A stretch of DNA of 31,313 bases from JAGXQV01 sp964527565 (GTDB taxonomy: Bacteria > Pseudomonadota > Gammaproteobacteria > Burkholderiales > Sulfuricellaceae). A model generated the notes under the pieces. It did no database searches. It worked only from the letters and a program-made list of their open reading frames with translations, and had not been told where the DNA came from. The stretch is taken from NCBI GenBank assembly GCA_964527565.1, contig CAZGOY010000039.1, forward strand, positions 1 through 31,313, given 5' to 3'. The first letter of the stretch is position 1, and each line of letters begins with the position of its first letter. The translations under genes and the position numbers were made by a program. Below, in pieces: positions 1 to 8,108 of the stretch.

Positions 1-80
1 ATTTCCTTCAACTTCATTACTAAAATGTGAAGCTTTCATTGCAATCAATAACATGAGAATGTCAAATAATCAGATTTCGA

Positions 81-503
81 CTACTTGCGCGACCAAATCC
101 CGCTGGAATTCTGATACCACCACCCCGGCGCGGCATTCTGCACCCAGCGCTGGGCGAAGGTGGATTGTATTTCCTCGGCCCACTCGGTGTGCCCATTGGC
201 GCGCGCAATTTCGCGGTACAGCGCCAGCCGGTCCTGATTTTCCGCCGCTACCAAGCTGTTCACCGCTTGGCGCTGAGCCAACGGAACCAGCGCCGCATCA
301 CGCACGGCGATCATGCCGTCGCGCGTCAGCCCGACCGCACCACTGGCATAGTGCCCCGCCAACTGGCCGTGGCGCTCTTGCATGCTCTTTTTCAGGGTTC
401 CAATGGCCGGCGTATTGACTTCCAGATCAGCGGCAGCCAAGGCCAGCAGGGGTAGCCACAACAGCGCCAGAAACGTCCAGCCACGAAGAAGTTGATTGCG
501 CAT
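81..503 (-). CDS. ydbL: YdbL-like periplasmic protein (DUF1318)
   Basis: A 140-aa protein with an N-terminal signal sequence (basic MRNQ, then a Leu/Ala-rich stretch ending near ALA at about residue 23). The mature part resembles the DUF1318/YdbL family (LKKSMQERHGQL, then GLTRDGMIAVRD). It lies 9 bases after ynbE and has a GGAG ribosome site that overlaps the ynbE stop. In E. coli, YdbL acts with YdbH and YnbE in the periplasm, where it is proposed to help YdbH and YnbE assemble correctly. That role is inferred here from family and gene order. It is the last gene of the three-gene operon, and the AT-rich 80 bases after it show no clear terminator. Confidence 0.85.
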   Translation of the reverse strand: MRNQLLRGWTFLALLWLPLLALAAADLEVNTPAIGTLKKSMQERHGQLAGHYASGAVGLTRDGMIAVRDAALVPLAQRQAVNSLVAAENQDRLALYREIARANGHTEWAEEIQSTFAQRWVQNAAPGWWYQNSSGIWSRK

Positions 504-512
504 GGTGATCTC

Positions 513-671
513 CTATTTTTTTTCTTCCGGTTTTTTCAATTGCCAAATCTCGTCGATAATTTTGTCGGCTGCCTTTTCCGCCGCCGCTGCAGGGAAATAG
601 ATATTGATGGTAACGCACGCCGGAAGGGTGCTCACAAGCAACAATGCAGCAATCATGGGGGCTTTTTTCAT
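513..671 (-). CDS. ynbE: YnbE-like outer-membrane lipoprotein, 52 aa
   Basis: A very short gene read directly from the minus strand. The protein starts MKKAPMIAALLLVSTLPAC and has a lipobox (LPAC) with Cys19 as the predicted lipidated residue. It continues VTINIYFPAAAAEKAADKIIDEIW and ends in a Lys/Glu-rich tail. The VTINIYFPAAAAEKAAD segment is the hallmark of the YnbE family. A strong purine-rich ribosome site (AAGGAGAAGGAAG) precedes the ATG. It sits between ydbH (25 bases upstream) and ydbL (9 bases downstream), the same order as in E. coli. There, YnbE in the outer membrane contacts the end of YdbH to complete an intermembrane bridge. Gene callers with a 60-aa cut-off miss it. Confidence 0.88.
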   Translation of the reverse strand: MKKAPMIAALLLVSTLPACVTINIYFPAAAAEKAADKIIDEIWQLKKPEEKK

Positions 672-696
672 ACGCTTCCTTCTCCTTCGCATTGCG

Positions 697-3600
697 TTAT
701 TGGATAACTGGCGTAACGTTTTTTTGGGTGATCCGCTGCAAACGCTCCAGCAGATCTTCCCAACTCACCCGGCGATTGTATCCGATTACATTGATCGCCG
801 GGACGCCGCCGCCCTTGACGATGACATAGCCCTGCGGTGCCGCTTCGATACCGTCCATCAAGCATACGCCATTGCGCAGCGTGCAGGAGAATCCGATACG
901 CTCATAGCCGAATTGTTCGAAGAAACTCAGAAAACTGCGCTGGATTGCGGCCGCCGCTCCGGCACCGCCCAGCGCCGAAATGTTCTGTACCGCACGCTGA
1001 CTGATTTTTTTGGGGTAGTCGCCGGAACTGCTCGACACTCTGGCATCGAATTTCACCGGGCGCCATTCCGACAGCTCCAGCCCTGTGGCCTCGACATCAA
1101 TCCTCCCCTGCATGCTGCCAAAGGAAAAAGTGCGCGTCAGCAAATCCAGATCAAGGTTGCGCATATCCAGGTTGGCCGCCAAGCGTGGGGTGCGCCCGAA
1201 CGGCTCATAGAGCACGAGTTCCCTAGCGACCACCGTACCATCAAACACCTTGAACAGCAGAGCACCCTCTACCTTGAGCGTTCCGTCGACATAGCTGACC
1301 GCAGGGATCACACCCGAAAACGTCCCGTGCATGCGCGGCAGCTTCAATGCCTGGCTGAAACGCTCCATGGAAACCGGCGTCAGACCGCCGCTGAAACGCC
1401 ACTGCCAAGCATCGTCTGCGCGACGACTGGCCGTAAAGTTGTCGAGATTGAGCCTGCCATCGAGCAGGGGAATGGAAAAACCCGCTGCGTTCACGCTCCA
1501 GCCATTCAGCGTCAGCGGCACCCGCACTTCGCCCAGTGCCAGACGGAGTACCTCACCGCTATGGAAATACAGTTCCGCCTGACGCGATTCTTCGCCCGAC
1601 CACGGGATATGGGCAGACACCCCGCGCAGGGCGAAGCGCTGCTCATCATCGATAAATTCGGCAGCGCGCAGCCTTAGATCGAATTCGCGGGTCATCCCAT
1701 CGCTATAGCGCCATTGCACATCGGCACTACCTTTCGCCTGCATCTTGCCGAAGGCGCTTTTTTCCAGAAAGGGCTTAAGCACGGTCTGGTATAGCCCGGT
1801 CACCTCGATTCCCTCTGCCCGAACACCGGCATCTACCAAATTTTGCTTGTCCACGTCCCACGTCCCGGTGAACTGCGCCGCCCCCACCCCGGCAAGCAGC
1901 AGGCTACCCTGATCGATGCGTAGCGAGTTCTCAAGCAAACTGCCCTGCGCACTGACACGATGCCCCCCGCGGGCAAAGTACAAGGGTTGCCAGAACACCT
2001 CGCCACTTTGCCAGTCGGCGGCACCCTGCCATTGCCAGCCCTGATTCCCGCGTAGCACATTCAAATTCACCCCGCCGCCGATCTTCTCGCCGGCATGCAG
2101 GCCAGCGGCATCGGAAAATGCCAGCGCATCGAATACCACATTGAGCTTAGCGTTCGATACACCCGCATCCCCGCCTTCCAGAGCGAGACTGCCGCGCCAT
2201 GTTCCTGCCGTTGGCCGGATGCCGTCTTGCGGTAGGGAGGCGGCAAGCCGCGCTGCCTGTTTGTCGGCGGCATCAAGATGGATGCTCCAGCCAGACTTCT
2301 GCCACTGCGCGCGCGCCTTCCATGCCTCTTCATGAGGAAAGGACGTAAATTTTTCTGATTTCAATTCACCCTCGAAAGCAAAGGCTGCTGGCACCACATC
2401 GAGCGCCCCCCTGGCGGAAACCCTACCCCTTGTGACGACGTCCTTCCACTCTTTTGGAAAATAGGACTCTAGCGACGTCAAACTGATTTTCCCGGCATCA
2501 ACTTGCAGACCGGCATGCAACGGATTCATCGCCAGCATTCCGGCTGCGGAGATGGTGCCGTCGCCAAATGCCGCATGCAGGTCCAGCGCAGCCTTGACGC
2601 CCGCTGTGGTGGAAAGATTTTCAGCCGCAAACGAAATCACCTTGCCGGTCAGCGTTACCTTCTGCACCGGCAGGCGATCCTCAAAGCGCAGGAGATAGTT
2701 ATCAAGACCCAGTTTTTTCACGGAAAAAGCCCATGGCTTACGTCCGGCATCATCCTGTGCAGACGCAGGAAACAACCCGGCAAGATCAAGCGCGCCATCC
2801 CGTCCCCGCCGCACGGTCAACTCGCCGTCGCGGGCGGCAAGGCTGCCGATTTCCAGCAAGCGCTTGTCCCAATCCAGATGACCACCACTAATGGTGGCGG
2901 TGGCGAGAGAAAAAACCGGGGAGTTTTGACCTGCCCGAAGGAGCCTCAGATTATTCAGGCTGGCCGACAAACCATCCAGTACCACGAACGGTTTTTCCCG
3001 ATCCAGGCTGACGTGGAAACGGCTGGCGGCATCGACCTTGGCGCCCGAAATTTGCAATGGCATGAACGCGGGAGCGTAATCGCGCACGTTCAACCCAGCT
3101 ATTTCCACGCTTCCTGCCATCGTTTTGCCCCGCAGAACGTTGGCGGGGGTGATTTGCGCCTTGACCCGATCCAGATTGAATAGCGGCACGCCGCGTGCGT
3201 CGGCGATTTCCAGCCCTCTGAAAACAAACTGACCTCCGACCTGGAGCGCAGTCGCCTCGCCGGGGACTTCAACAAATGCCGCCGTCAGCTGGGCATCCAG
3301 CAGGCCGGTGCGCACCTCGAACGGCAGCGCCTGCGGCAGATAGCCGAGATATGTCGGCAAATCCAGGCCGGACAAGTCTAGCGTCAGCGCGGCCTGGCGT
3401 TGATCGCCGAACGGTCGGACACTACCGGACAGCGCCACATCACGCCCATTGATGCGCGCCTTTAGCGAAGGGTGGGCGACGGCCCCGGCACTGGACGGCA
3501 GATTTGATAAAAAAGGGAGTAAAAGCTGAAAATCCCTGACCTGATGGCGCCTGCCAGCCGGTTGATCTTCGAAATCGATCCGGCCGCCGGTCACCTGAAG

Positions 3601-4050
3601 ACGATTCAGGGAAAAACGCTGTTGCGGTGCGGCATCCGGTTTGAGAAAGATTTCGGCCAAGTCTGCAAAATTGTAGCTACTGTCTGCATAGCGCACCAGA
3701 CGCACATGCGGCGCCGTGAGACGAATTTCCCTGAAAACATAATCACCACGCAACAGAGGCAGGATTTCGATGCTGACGTACAGTTCATCGAATTCCACCG
3801 CCATCGCCGATGCATCGCGCTCCCTTAGAGTAAAGCCGCGCAGGCGAAGCGCCTGCATGGAAGGCTGGATGACCACTTCACGAATTGACACCGAGCGCTG
3901 CAACCCATCGCCCAGCAAGCGTTCCAGGGTGAATCTGGCCACGGGCGCCGCCGCCAGATAGGCGAGCAGTGCGAAAAGCAGCAGCACGCCCCCGCCCCCG
4001 AGAACGATTTTGAAAACGCGCGGCGGATGAAATCTCCGAAGAACAGACAT
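697..4050 (-). CDS. ydbH: YdbH-like AsmA-family intermembrane lipid transport protein
   Basis: A 1117-aa protein with a basic N-terminus and one membrane segment at about residues 14-36 (VLGGGGVLLLFALLAYLAAA). The rest is a very long periplasmic region rich in beta-strands, typical of AsmA-like proteins that form a hydrophobic groove. The C-terminal part includes GRIDVEATGLELSEWRPVKF and a QRSFLSFFEQFGYERIGFSC segment, as in YdbH/DUF748-type proteins. In E. coli, YdbH, TamB and YhdP redundantly move phospholipids from the inner to the outer membrane. The linked ynbE and ydbL genes make the YdbH assignment more likely than another AsmA paralogue. The chosen ATG at 4050 has only a weak ribosome site. 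First gene of its operon. Confidence 0.85.
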   Translation of the reverse strand: MSVLRRFHPPRVFKIVLGGGGVLLLFALLAYLAAAPVARFTLERLLGDGLQRSVSIREVVIQPSMQALRLRGFTLRERDASAMAVEFDELYVSIEILPLLRGDYVFREIRLTAPHVRLVRYADSSYNFADLAEIFLKPDAAPQQRFSLNRLQVTGGRIDFEDQPAGRRHQVRDFQLLLPFLSNLPSSAGAVAHPSLKARINGRDVALSGSVRPFGDQRQAALTLDLSGLDLPTYLGYLPQALPFEVRTGLLDAQLTAAFVEVPGEATALQVGGQFVFRGLEIADARGVPLFNLDRVKAQITPANVLRGKTMAGSVEIAGLNVRDYAPAFMPLQISGAKVDAASRFHVSLDREKPFVVLDGLSASLNNLRLLRAGQNSPVFSLATATISGGHLDWDKRLLEIGSLAARDGELTVRRGRDGALDLAGLFPASAQDDAGRKPWAFSVKKLGLDNYLLRFEDRLPVQKVTLTGKVISFAAENLSTTAGVKAALDLHAAFGDGTISAAGMLAMNPLHAGLQVDAGKISLTSLESYFPKEWKDVVTRGRVSARGALDVVPAAFAFEGELKSEKFTSFPHEEAWKARAQWQKSGWSIHLDAADKQAARLAASLPQDGIRPTAGTWRGSLALEGGDAGVSNAKLNVVFDALAFSDAAGLHAGEKIGGGVNLNVLRGNQGWQWQGAADWQSGEVFWQPLYFARGGHRVSAQGSLLENSLRIDQGSLLLAGVGAAQFTGTWDVDKQNLVDAGVRAEGIEVTGLYQTVLKPFLEKSAFGKMQAKGSADVQWRYSDGMTREFDLRLRAAEFIDDEQRFALRGVSAHIPWSGEESRQAELYFHSGEVLRLALGEVRVPLTLNGWSVNAAGFSIPLLDGRLNLDNFTASRRADDAWQWRFSGGLTPVSMERFSQALKLPRMHGTFSGVIPAVSYVDGTLKVEGALLFKVFDGTVVARELVLYEPFGRTPRLAANLDMRNLDLDLLTRTFSFGSMQGRIDVEATGLELSEWRPVKFDARVSSSSGDYPKKISQRAVQNISALGGAGAAAAIQRSFLSFFEQFGYERIGFSCTLRNGVCLMDGIEAAPQGYVIVKGGGVPAINVIGYNRRVSWEDLLERLQRITQKNVTPVIQ

Positions 4051-4283
4051 GCGTCCATTCTAGCAGCCTGTCGGACTTGCCCCCAATAGTGAGATGACTT
4101 CGCATTCTGACAACTGCCTCAGCCGCCGCCATGAGCCGTTTCCATCCTGTTGATCGCCTTCCTTGAGCTTGAATGACATACGTCATAGGCGGAGAAATAT
4201 ACTTGTTCAAGCCGCTTGAGTGCGCCATTCGTCTATCGCTATTGCTCAACCTCAAAATCCAAAATTACGGGCAATCCCAAAAA
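4051..4283. other. Divergent intergenic region, ydbH to cysE
   Basis: No convincing gene. It contains small inverted repeats: ATGAC-ATAC-GTCAT at 4173-4186, and GCTTGAA (4167-4173) facing TTCAAGC (4206-4212). These could be an operator, but no family was recognised. A clear ydbH promoter was not found; a possible TAGAAT at 4057-4062 (minus) would leave almost no leader. Confidence 0.4.
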
Positions 4284-4315
4284 ATAGTTGACTCTCCGAG
4301 TCCACAATATAATAT
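4284..4315 (+). promoter_or_regulatory. cysE promoter with overlapping IscR-type operator
   Basis: A 25-base site at 4284-4308 begins ATAGTTGACT and has the inverted cores GACT and AGTC (GACTC-TCC-GAGTC). It matches about 19 of 25 positions of the E. coli IscR type 1 consensus as I recall it. The -35 hexamer TTGACT (4288-4293) lies inside it, and TAATAT (4310-4315) 16 bases later is a fair -10. A repressor bound here would block polymerase. IscR control is inferred from the similar site before iscR. Confidence 0.6.
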
Positions 4316-4344
4316 TAGCCCTTTCTTAAATTTTGGCCTGAAAC

Positions 4345-5097
4345 GTGTTCCATCATCTGCGCGAAGACATCGCGGTCGTGTTCGAGCGCGACCCGGCGGC
4401 ACGTTCCACCTGGGAGGTGCTGACCACCTATCCCGGCGTACATGCCTTGCTGATACATCGTCTGGCGCGGCGCTTGTGGTGCTGGGGGCTGAAATGGCCG
4501 GCACGTTTTCTGGCGTTCCTCGGGCGCTGGCTTACCGGCATTGAAATTCATCCGGGGGCAACCATCGGGCGGCGCTTTTTCATCGACCACGGCATGGGCG
4601 TGGTGATCGGCGAGACCGCCGAAATCGGCGACGATTGCACGCTGTACCATGGCGTCACGCTGGGCGGCACTTCGTGGCGCCAGGGCAAGCGCCATCCCAC
4701 CCTGGAGAACGGGGTAGTGGTGGGGGCGGGCGCCAAGATCCTGGGGCCGATCACCATCAGCGAGGGCGCCAAGATCGGTTCCAACGCCGTGGTGGTCAAG
4801 GACGTTCCGCCGGGCGCCACCGCCGTCGGCATTCCGGCGCGCATTCTCGATGGCAGCAAGGCCGAGCAGCGCGAAAACCAGGCGCGACAAATGGGCTTTT
4901 CCGCCTACGCGATCAGCGAGGATATGAATGACCCCATCATCAAGGCCATTCATGCCATGCTCGACCACACTGCGGTGATGGATCAGCGTATCGGCCTGAT
5001 TCTCGAACAGATGAAGAAATGCGGTATCGAAACCGGGCAGGACGCGGTGGTGGCGGATGCCTTCGACGTGAATTACCTGAATAAAATAGTTGACTAA
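4345..5097 (+). CDS. cysE: Serine O-acetyltransferase
   Basis: A 250-aa enzyme that transfers an acetyl group from acetyl-CoA to L-serine to give O-acetylserine, the precursor of cysteine. An N-terminal helical region (REDIAVVFERDPAARSTWEVL, about residues 6-26) is followed by a left-handed beta-helix of hexapeptide repeats. Visible motifs include GIEIHPGATIGRRFFIDHGMG, GVTLGGTSW and KIGSNAVVVKDVPPGATAVG. The start is GTG, the only one that fits the usual family N-terminus (MFxxxREDI). Its length fits the short CysE type common next to iscR. It lies directly before iscR, so cysteine supply is placed beside the desulfurases that consume it. The last bases of the gene are also part of the iscR operator. 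Confidence 0.93.
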   Translation: MFHHLREDIAVVFERDPAARSTWEVLTTYPGVHALLIHRLARRLWCWGLKWPARFLAFLGRWLTGIEIHPGATIGRRFFIDHGMGVVIGETAEIGDDCTLYHGVTLGGTSWRQGKRHPTLENGVVVGAGAKILGPITISEGAKIGSNAVVVKDVPPGATAVGIPARILDGSKAEQRENQARQMGFSAYAISEDMNDPIIKAIHAMLDHTAVMDQRIGLILEQMKKCGIETGQDAVVADAFDVNYLNKIVD

Positions 5098-5118
5098 AAT
5101 AATAAGGTATTATATAGT
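5086..5118 (+). promoter_or_regulatory. iscR promoter with IscR type 1 operator
   Basis: The 25-base site at 5086-5110 (ATAGTTGACT, then AAAATAATAAGGTAT) matches 23 of 25 positions of the recalled type 1 IscR consensus. It covers the -35 TTGACT (5090-5095) and the spacer. The -10 TATAGT (5113-5118) sits exactly 17 bases after the -35. This is the expected layout for autorepression by [2Fe-2S]-IscR. The site starts inside the last codons of cysE and spans its stop codon. Confidence 0.85.
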
Positions 5119-5151
5119 TTGCACCACCAACTCAGTGGGGAGAGAATCAGG

Positions 5152-5634
5152 ATGCGTTTAACAACCAAGGGCCGCTTCGCGGTGACTGCGATGCTTGATC
5201 TGGCGATGCGCCAGGGTGGCGGGCCGGTGACGCTGGCGGGCATCAGTGACCGACAAAAAATTTCCCTGTCCTATCTGGAACAGCTGTTCGGCAAGCTGCG
5301 CCGTTACGGTCTGGTGGAAAGCGTGCGCGGACCGGGCGGCGGTTATTATCTGGCGAAGCCGATGGAGGAAATCGTCGTTTCCGACATCATCCAGGCGGTG
5401 GACGAGCCGATCGACGCCACCCAATGCGGCGGCTTGGGGAATTGTCACGACGAGCAGGAGTGCATGACGCACGAGCTGTGGGTGACGCTCAACAACAAGA
5501 TTTTCGAATATCTGTCCTCGATCAACCTGGCGCAACTGGTCGCCAAGCAATGCGCGGGCAAGATTTTGCCGCTCGGCGGGGACAAGGTGAAACGGCCAAT
5601 GCGCCAGGGCAAAAATGCCGTCGGCGTACTTTGA
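5152..5634 (+). CDS. iscR: Fe-S cluster regulator IscR (Rrf2 family)
   Basis: A 160-aa Rrf2-family repressor that binds a [2Fe-2S] cluster and controls the isc operon in response to Fe-S demand. The N-terminal winged helix (MRLTTKGRFAVTAMLDLA, then SLSYLEQLFGKLRRYGLV) is followed by the cluster loop with Cys92, Cys98, Cys104 and His107, the same numbering as in E. coli IscR. An upstream TTG (5119) is open in frame but lies about where transcription should start, so the ATG at 5152 behind GGGGAGAG is chosen. The C-terminus is longer and more basic than the core family. It overlaps the next gene by 20 bases. Confidence 0.95.
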   Translation: MRLTTKGRFAVTAMLDLAMRQGGGPVTLAGISDRQKISLSYLEQLFGKLRRYGLVESVRGPGGGYYLAKPMEEIVVSDIIQAVDEPIDATQCGGLGNCHDEQECMTHELWVTLNNKIFEYLSSINLAQLVAKQCAGKILPLGGDKVKRPMRQGKNAVGVL

Positions 5635-6763
5635 CCACAATGCAACCACGCCGCTCGACGAGCGCGTGCTGGCTTCCATGCAACCGTATTTTCGCGAGCA
5701 TTTCGGCAACCCCTCCAGCCGCCACGAATATGGGCGGGAGGCGCGCCGCGCCGTGGATAGCGCGCGCGAACAAGTCGCCGCCGCGCTGGGGGCGCATCCC
5801 GCACAGGTGATTTTCACCAGCGGCGGCAGCGAGGCCAACAACCTCGCCATCAAGGGCGCGGCGGCCTGTCTGCCAGCGGCGCAGGTTGCCGTCAGCGCCG
5901 TCGAGCACCCGTGCGTCGCCAGGCCGGCGCAGGAGTTGGCGCGGCAGGGCTGGACTCTGGCGCGCATCGCCGTCAACGCGGCGGGCGAAGTGCAAGGTGC
6001 GACGCTGGAGCAGGTATTGCAACAGCCCACCGGGCTGGTGTCGGTGATGCTGGCCAACAACGAAACCGGCGTCATCCAGGACGTCGCCACGCTGGGCGAG
6101 ATGGCGAGAAGACATGGCGCGCTGATGCACAGCGATGCGGTGCAGGCCCTGGGCAAGGTGCCGCTGGATTTCGCCGCGCTCAACGTTGACATGCTGAGCG
6201 TGTCGGCGCACAAGGCGTATGGGCCGAAAGGCATCGGCGCGCTGGTGCTGGACAAGGGGCTGGAAATCCAGCCGCTGATCAGTGGCGCCGGGCATGAGAA
6301 GGGGCTGCGCGCTGGCACCGAAAACGTGCCGGCCATTGTGGGCTTCGGCGTGGCCTGCGAGATCGCGGCGCGAGAGGCCGTGCAGCGGGCGGAGGGCTTG
6401 CGTGCCCTGCGCGATGAACTGGAATGCGGGTTGCGTGCGCTGGGCGCAGTGATTTTCGGCGCGGACGCCGGGCGTCTGGCGAATACCAGCTATTTCGCCT
6501 TTCCCGGCATCGACGGCGAAACCCTGGTGATGGCGCTGGATAGTGTTGGCTATGCCGTCGCCGGTGGTGCAGCGTGTTCCAGCGGCAGCACCCAGGCCAG
6601 CGCGACGCTGCTGGCGATGGGCGTGGATAATGAAATCGGGCGTGGCGCGGTGCGCGCCAGTTTGGGCAAACACACGACACAGCCGCAGATAGAAGGTCTG
6701 CTGCGTGCCCTGCAGGGTGAATTGAAACGGATGCGCGGCCTGGCCGCGATGACAACACAGTAA
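5615..6763 (+). CDS. Cysteine desulfurase, NifS-like (first of two)
   Basis: A 382-aa class V PLP-dependent enzyme that removes sulfur from L-cysteine as an enzyme-bound persulfide. The N-terminus YFDHNATTPLD, the SGGSEANNLAIKGA loop, the PLP lysine in SAHKAYGPKG (about Lys200) and the active-site loop GGAACSSGS (about Cys321) are all present. It therefore looks catalytically complete. It differs clearly from the IscS encoded next, is about 20 residues shorter and has a different catalytic-loop environment. It overlaps the end of iscR by 20 bases, which suggests translational coupling. Whether it delivers sulfur to IscU, to tRNA thiolation or elsewhere cannot be told from the sequence. Confidence 0.88.
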   Translation: MPSAYFDHNATTPLDERVLASMQPYFREHFGNPSSRHEYGREARRAVDSAREQVAAALGAHPAQVIFTSGGSEANNLAIKGAAACLPAAQVAVSAVEHPCVARPAQELARQGWTLARIAVNAAGEVQGATLEQVLQQPTGLVSVMLANNETGVIQDVATLGEMARRHGALMHSDAVQALGKVPLDFAALNVDMLSVSAHKAYGPKGIGALVLDKGLEIQPLISGAGHEKGLRAGTENVPAIVGFGVACEIAAREAVQRAEGLRALRDELECGLRALGAVIFGADAGRLANTSYFAFPGIDGETLVMALDSVGYAVAGGAACSSGSTQASATLLAMGVDNEIGRGAVRASLGKHTTQPQIEGLLRALQGELKRMRGLAAMTTQ

Positions 6764-6771
6764 TTCCGTTG

Positions 6772-6857
6772 CCAAATCAGACGTGAACGCGAAGGCGGAG
6801 CGCAGACAGTACGAACAGTACGGCAAGTGACACCGACAAAGTGCACGTCTGATTTGG
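6772..6857. repeat. 86-bp inverted-repeat element between the desulfurase genes
   Basis: Perfect 14-base arms, CCAAATCAGACGTG at 6772-6785 and its reverse complement at 6844-6857, enclose 58 bases. The interior carries GCAGACAGTACGAACAGTAC followed by GGCAAG. From memory this resembles a short core found in abundant intergenic repeats of Neisseria and other betaproteobacteria; this was not checked. No target-site duplication is visible. It lies inside the isc transcript, so it may fold into a large stem that affects processing or translation of iscS. Confidence 0.65.
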
Positions 6858-6878
6858 AGACGGGAAAAGGAGTATTAC

Positions 6879-8090
6879 ATGGTCAAGACCCCGGTATATC
6901 TCGATTATTCGGCGACCACGCCGGTTGATCCGCGCGTGGCGGAAAAGATGATTCCCTATCTCACGGAAAAATTCGGCAATCCGGCAAGCCGTTCCCACCC
7001 CTTCGGCTGGGAAGCGGAGAAGGCCGTGGACGAGGCGCGCGAGCAGGTTGCCGCGCTGGTCAACGCCGACCCGCGCGAAATCGTCTGGACCTCCGGCGCC
7101 ACGGAATCGAACAACCTCGCCATCAAGGGCGCGGCACATTTCTACAGCGGCAAGGGCAAGCACTTGGTCACGGTGATGACCGAGCACAAGGCCGTGCTCG
7201 ACACCATGCGCCATCTGGAGGGCGAAGGCTTCGAGGTGACCTACCTCAAGCCGTTGCCGAGCGGGCTGGTGGACATGGAAGCCTTCAAGGCGGCGCTGCG
7301 CCCGGATACCATCCTTGCCTCGGTGATGCTGGTGAACAACGAAATCGGGGTGATCCAGGATATCGCCACGCTGGGCGAAATCTGCCGCGGCAAGGGCGTG
7401 TTGTTCCACGTCGACGCGGCGCAGGGCACCGGCAAGATGGCCATCGACCTGGCGAAACTCAAGGTCGATCTGATGTCCTTTTCCGCCCACAAGACCTATG
7501 GCCCCAAGGGCATCGGCGCGCTCTACGTGCAGCGCAAGCCGCGCGTGCGTCTGGAAGCGCAGATGCACGGCGGCGGCCACGAGCGCGGCCTGCGTTCCGG
7601 CACCCTGGCGACGCACCAGATCGTCGGCATGGGCGAAGCCTTCCGCCTGGCGCGCGAGGAAATGGCCACGGAAAACGAGCGCGTGCGCGCCTTGCGCGAC
7701 CGCCTCTACCAGGGTTTGTCGAAGATCGAGGAATCGCATCTCAACGGCGACATGGAAGCGCGCGTGCCGCACAACCTCAACATGAGCTTCAACTTCGTCG
7801 AGGGCGAGTCGCTGATCATGGCAGTGCGCGACATTGCGGTGTCGAGCGGCTCCGCCTGCACCTCGGCCAGCCTGGAGCCTTCCTACGTGCTGCGCGCGCT
7901 GGGACGCAACGACGAGCTGGCGCACAGCTCCATCCGTTTCACCATCGGGCGTTTCACCACCGAGGAGGAGGTCGATTTCGCCATCGACCTGGTCACCCGT
8001 AACATCGGGCGCCTGCGGGAAATGTCCCCGTTGTGGGACATGTACAAGGAAGGGATCGATCTCAGCACCGTGAAGTGGGCGGCGCACTGA
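6879..8090 (+). CDS. iscS: Cysteine desulfurase IscS
   Basis: A 403-aa PLP enzyme, the main sulfur donor for Fe-S assembly on IscU. It begins MVKTPVYLDYSATTPVDPRV. The PLP lysine is in SAHKTYGPKG (about Lys205) and the persulfide cysteine is in SSGSACTSASLEPSYVLRALG (about Cys327). The C-terminus SPLWDMYKEGIDLSTVKWAAH is typical of IscS and carries the IscU-binding tail. Length and numbering are within one or two residues of E. coli IscS. A GGGAAAAGGAG ribosome site precedes the ATG. It lies 18 bases upstream of iscU. Confidence 0.96.
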   Translation: MVKTPVYLDYSATTPVDPRVAEKMIPYLTEKFGNPASRSHPFGWEAEKAVDEAREQVAALVNADPREIVWTSGATESNNLAIKGAAHFYSGKGKHLVTVMTEHKAVLDTMRHLEGEGFEVTYLKPLPSGLVDMEAFKAALRPDTILASVMLVNNEIGVIQDIATLGEICRGKGVLFHVDAAQGTGKMAIDLAKLKVDLMSFSAHKTYGPKGIGALYVQRKPRVRLEAQMHGGGHERGLRSGTLATHQIVGMGEAFRLAREEMATENERVRALRDRLYQGLSKIEESHLNGDMEARVPHNLNMSFNFVEGESLIMAVRDIAVSSGSACTSASLEPSYVLRALGRNDELAHSSIRFTIGRFTTEEEVDFAIDLVTRNIGRLREMSPLWDMYKEGIDLSTVKWAAH

Positions 8091-8108
8091 TTTGCAAGGA
8101 GAATTATC

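Noticed and set aside
4060..4100. The AGCAGCCTGTCGGACTTG segment as an insertion-sequence end
   Set aside because: It recalls ends of some insertion sequences, but no transposase, second end or target duplication was seen.
5119..5151. An upstream TTG start for iscR
   Set aside because: It lies at or before the predicted transcription start of the iscR promoter, and the ATG at 5152 matches IscR numbering exactly.
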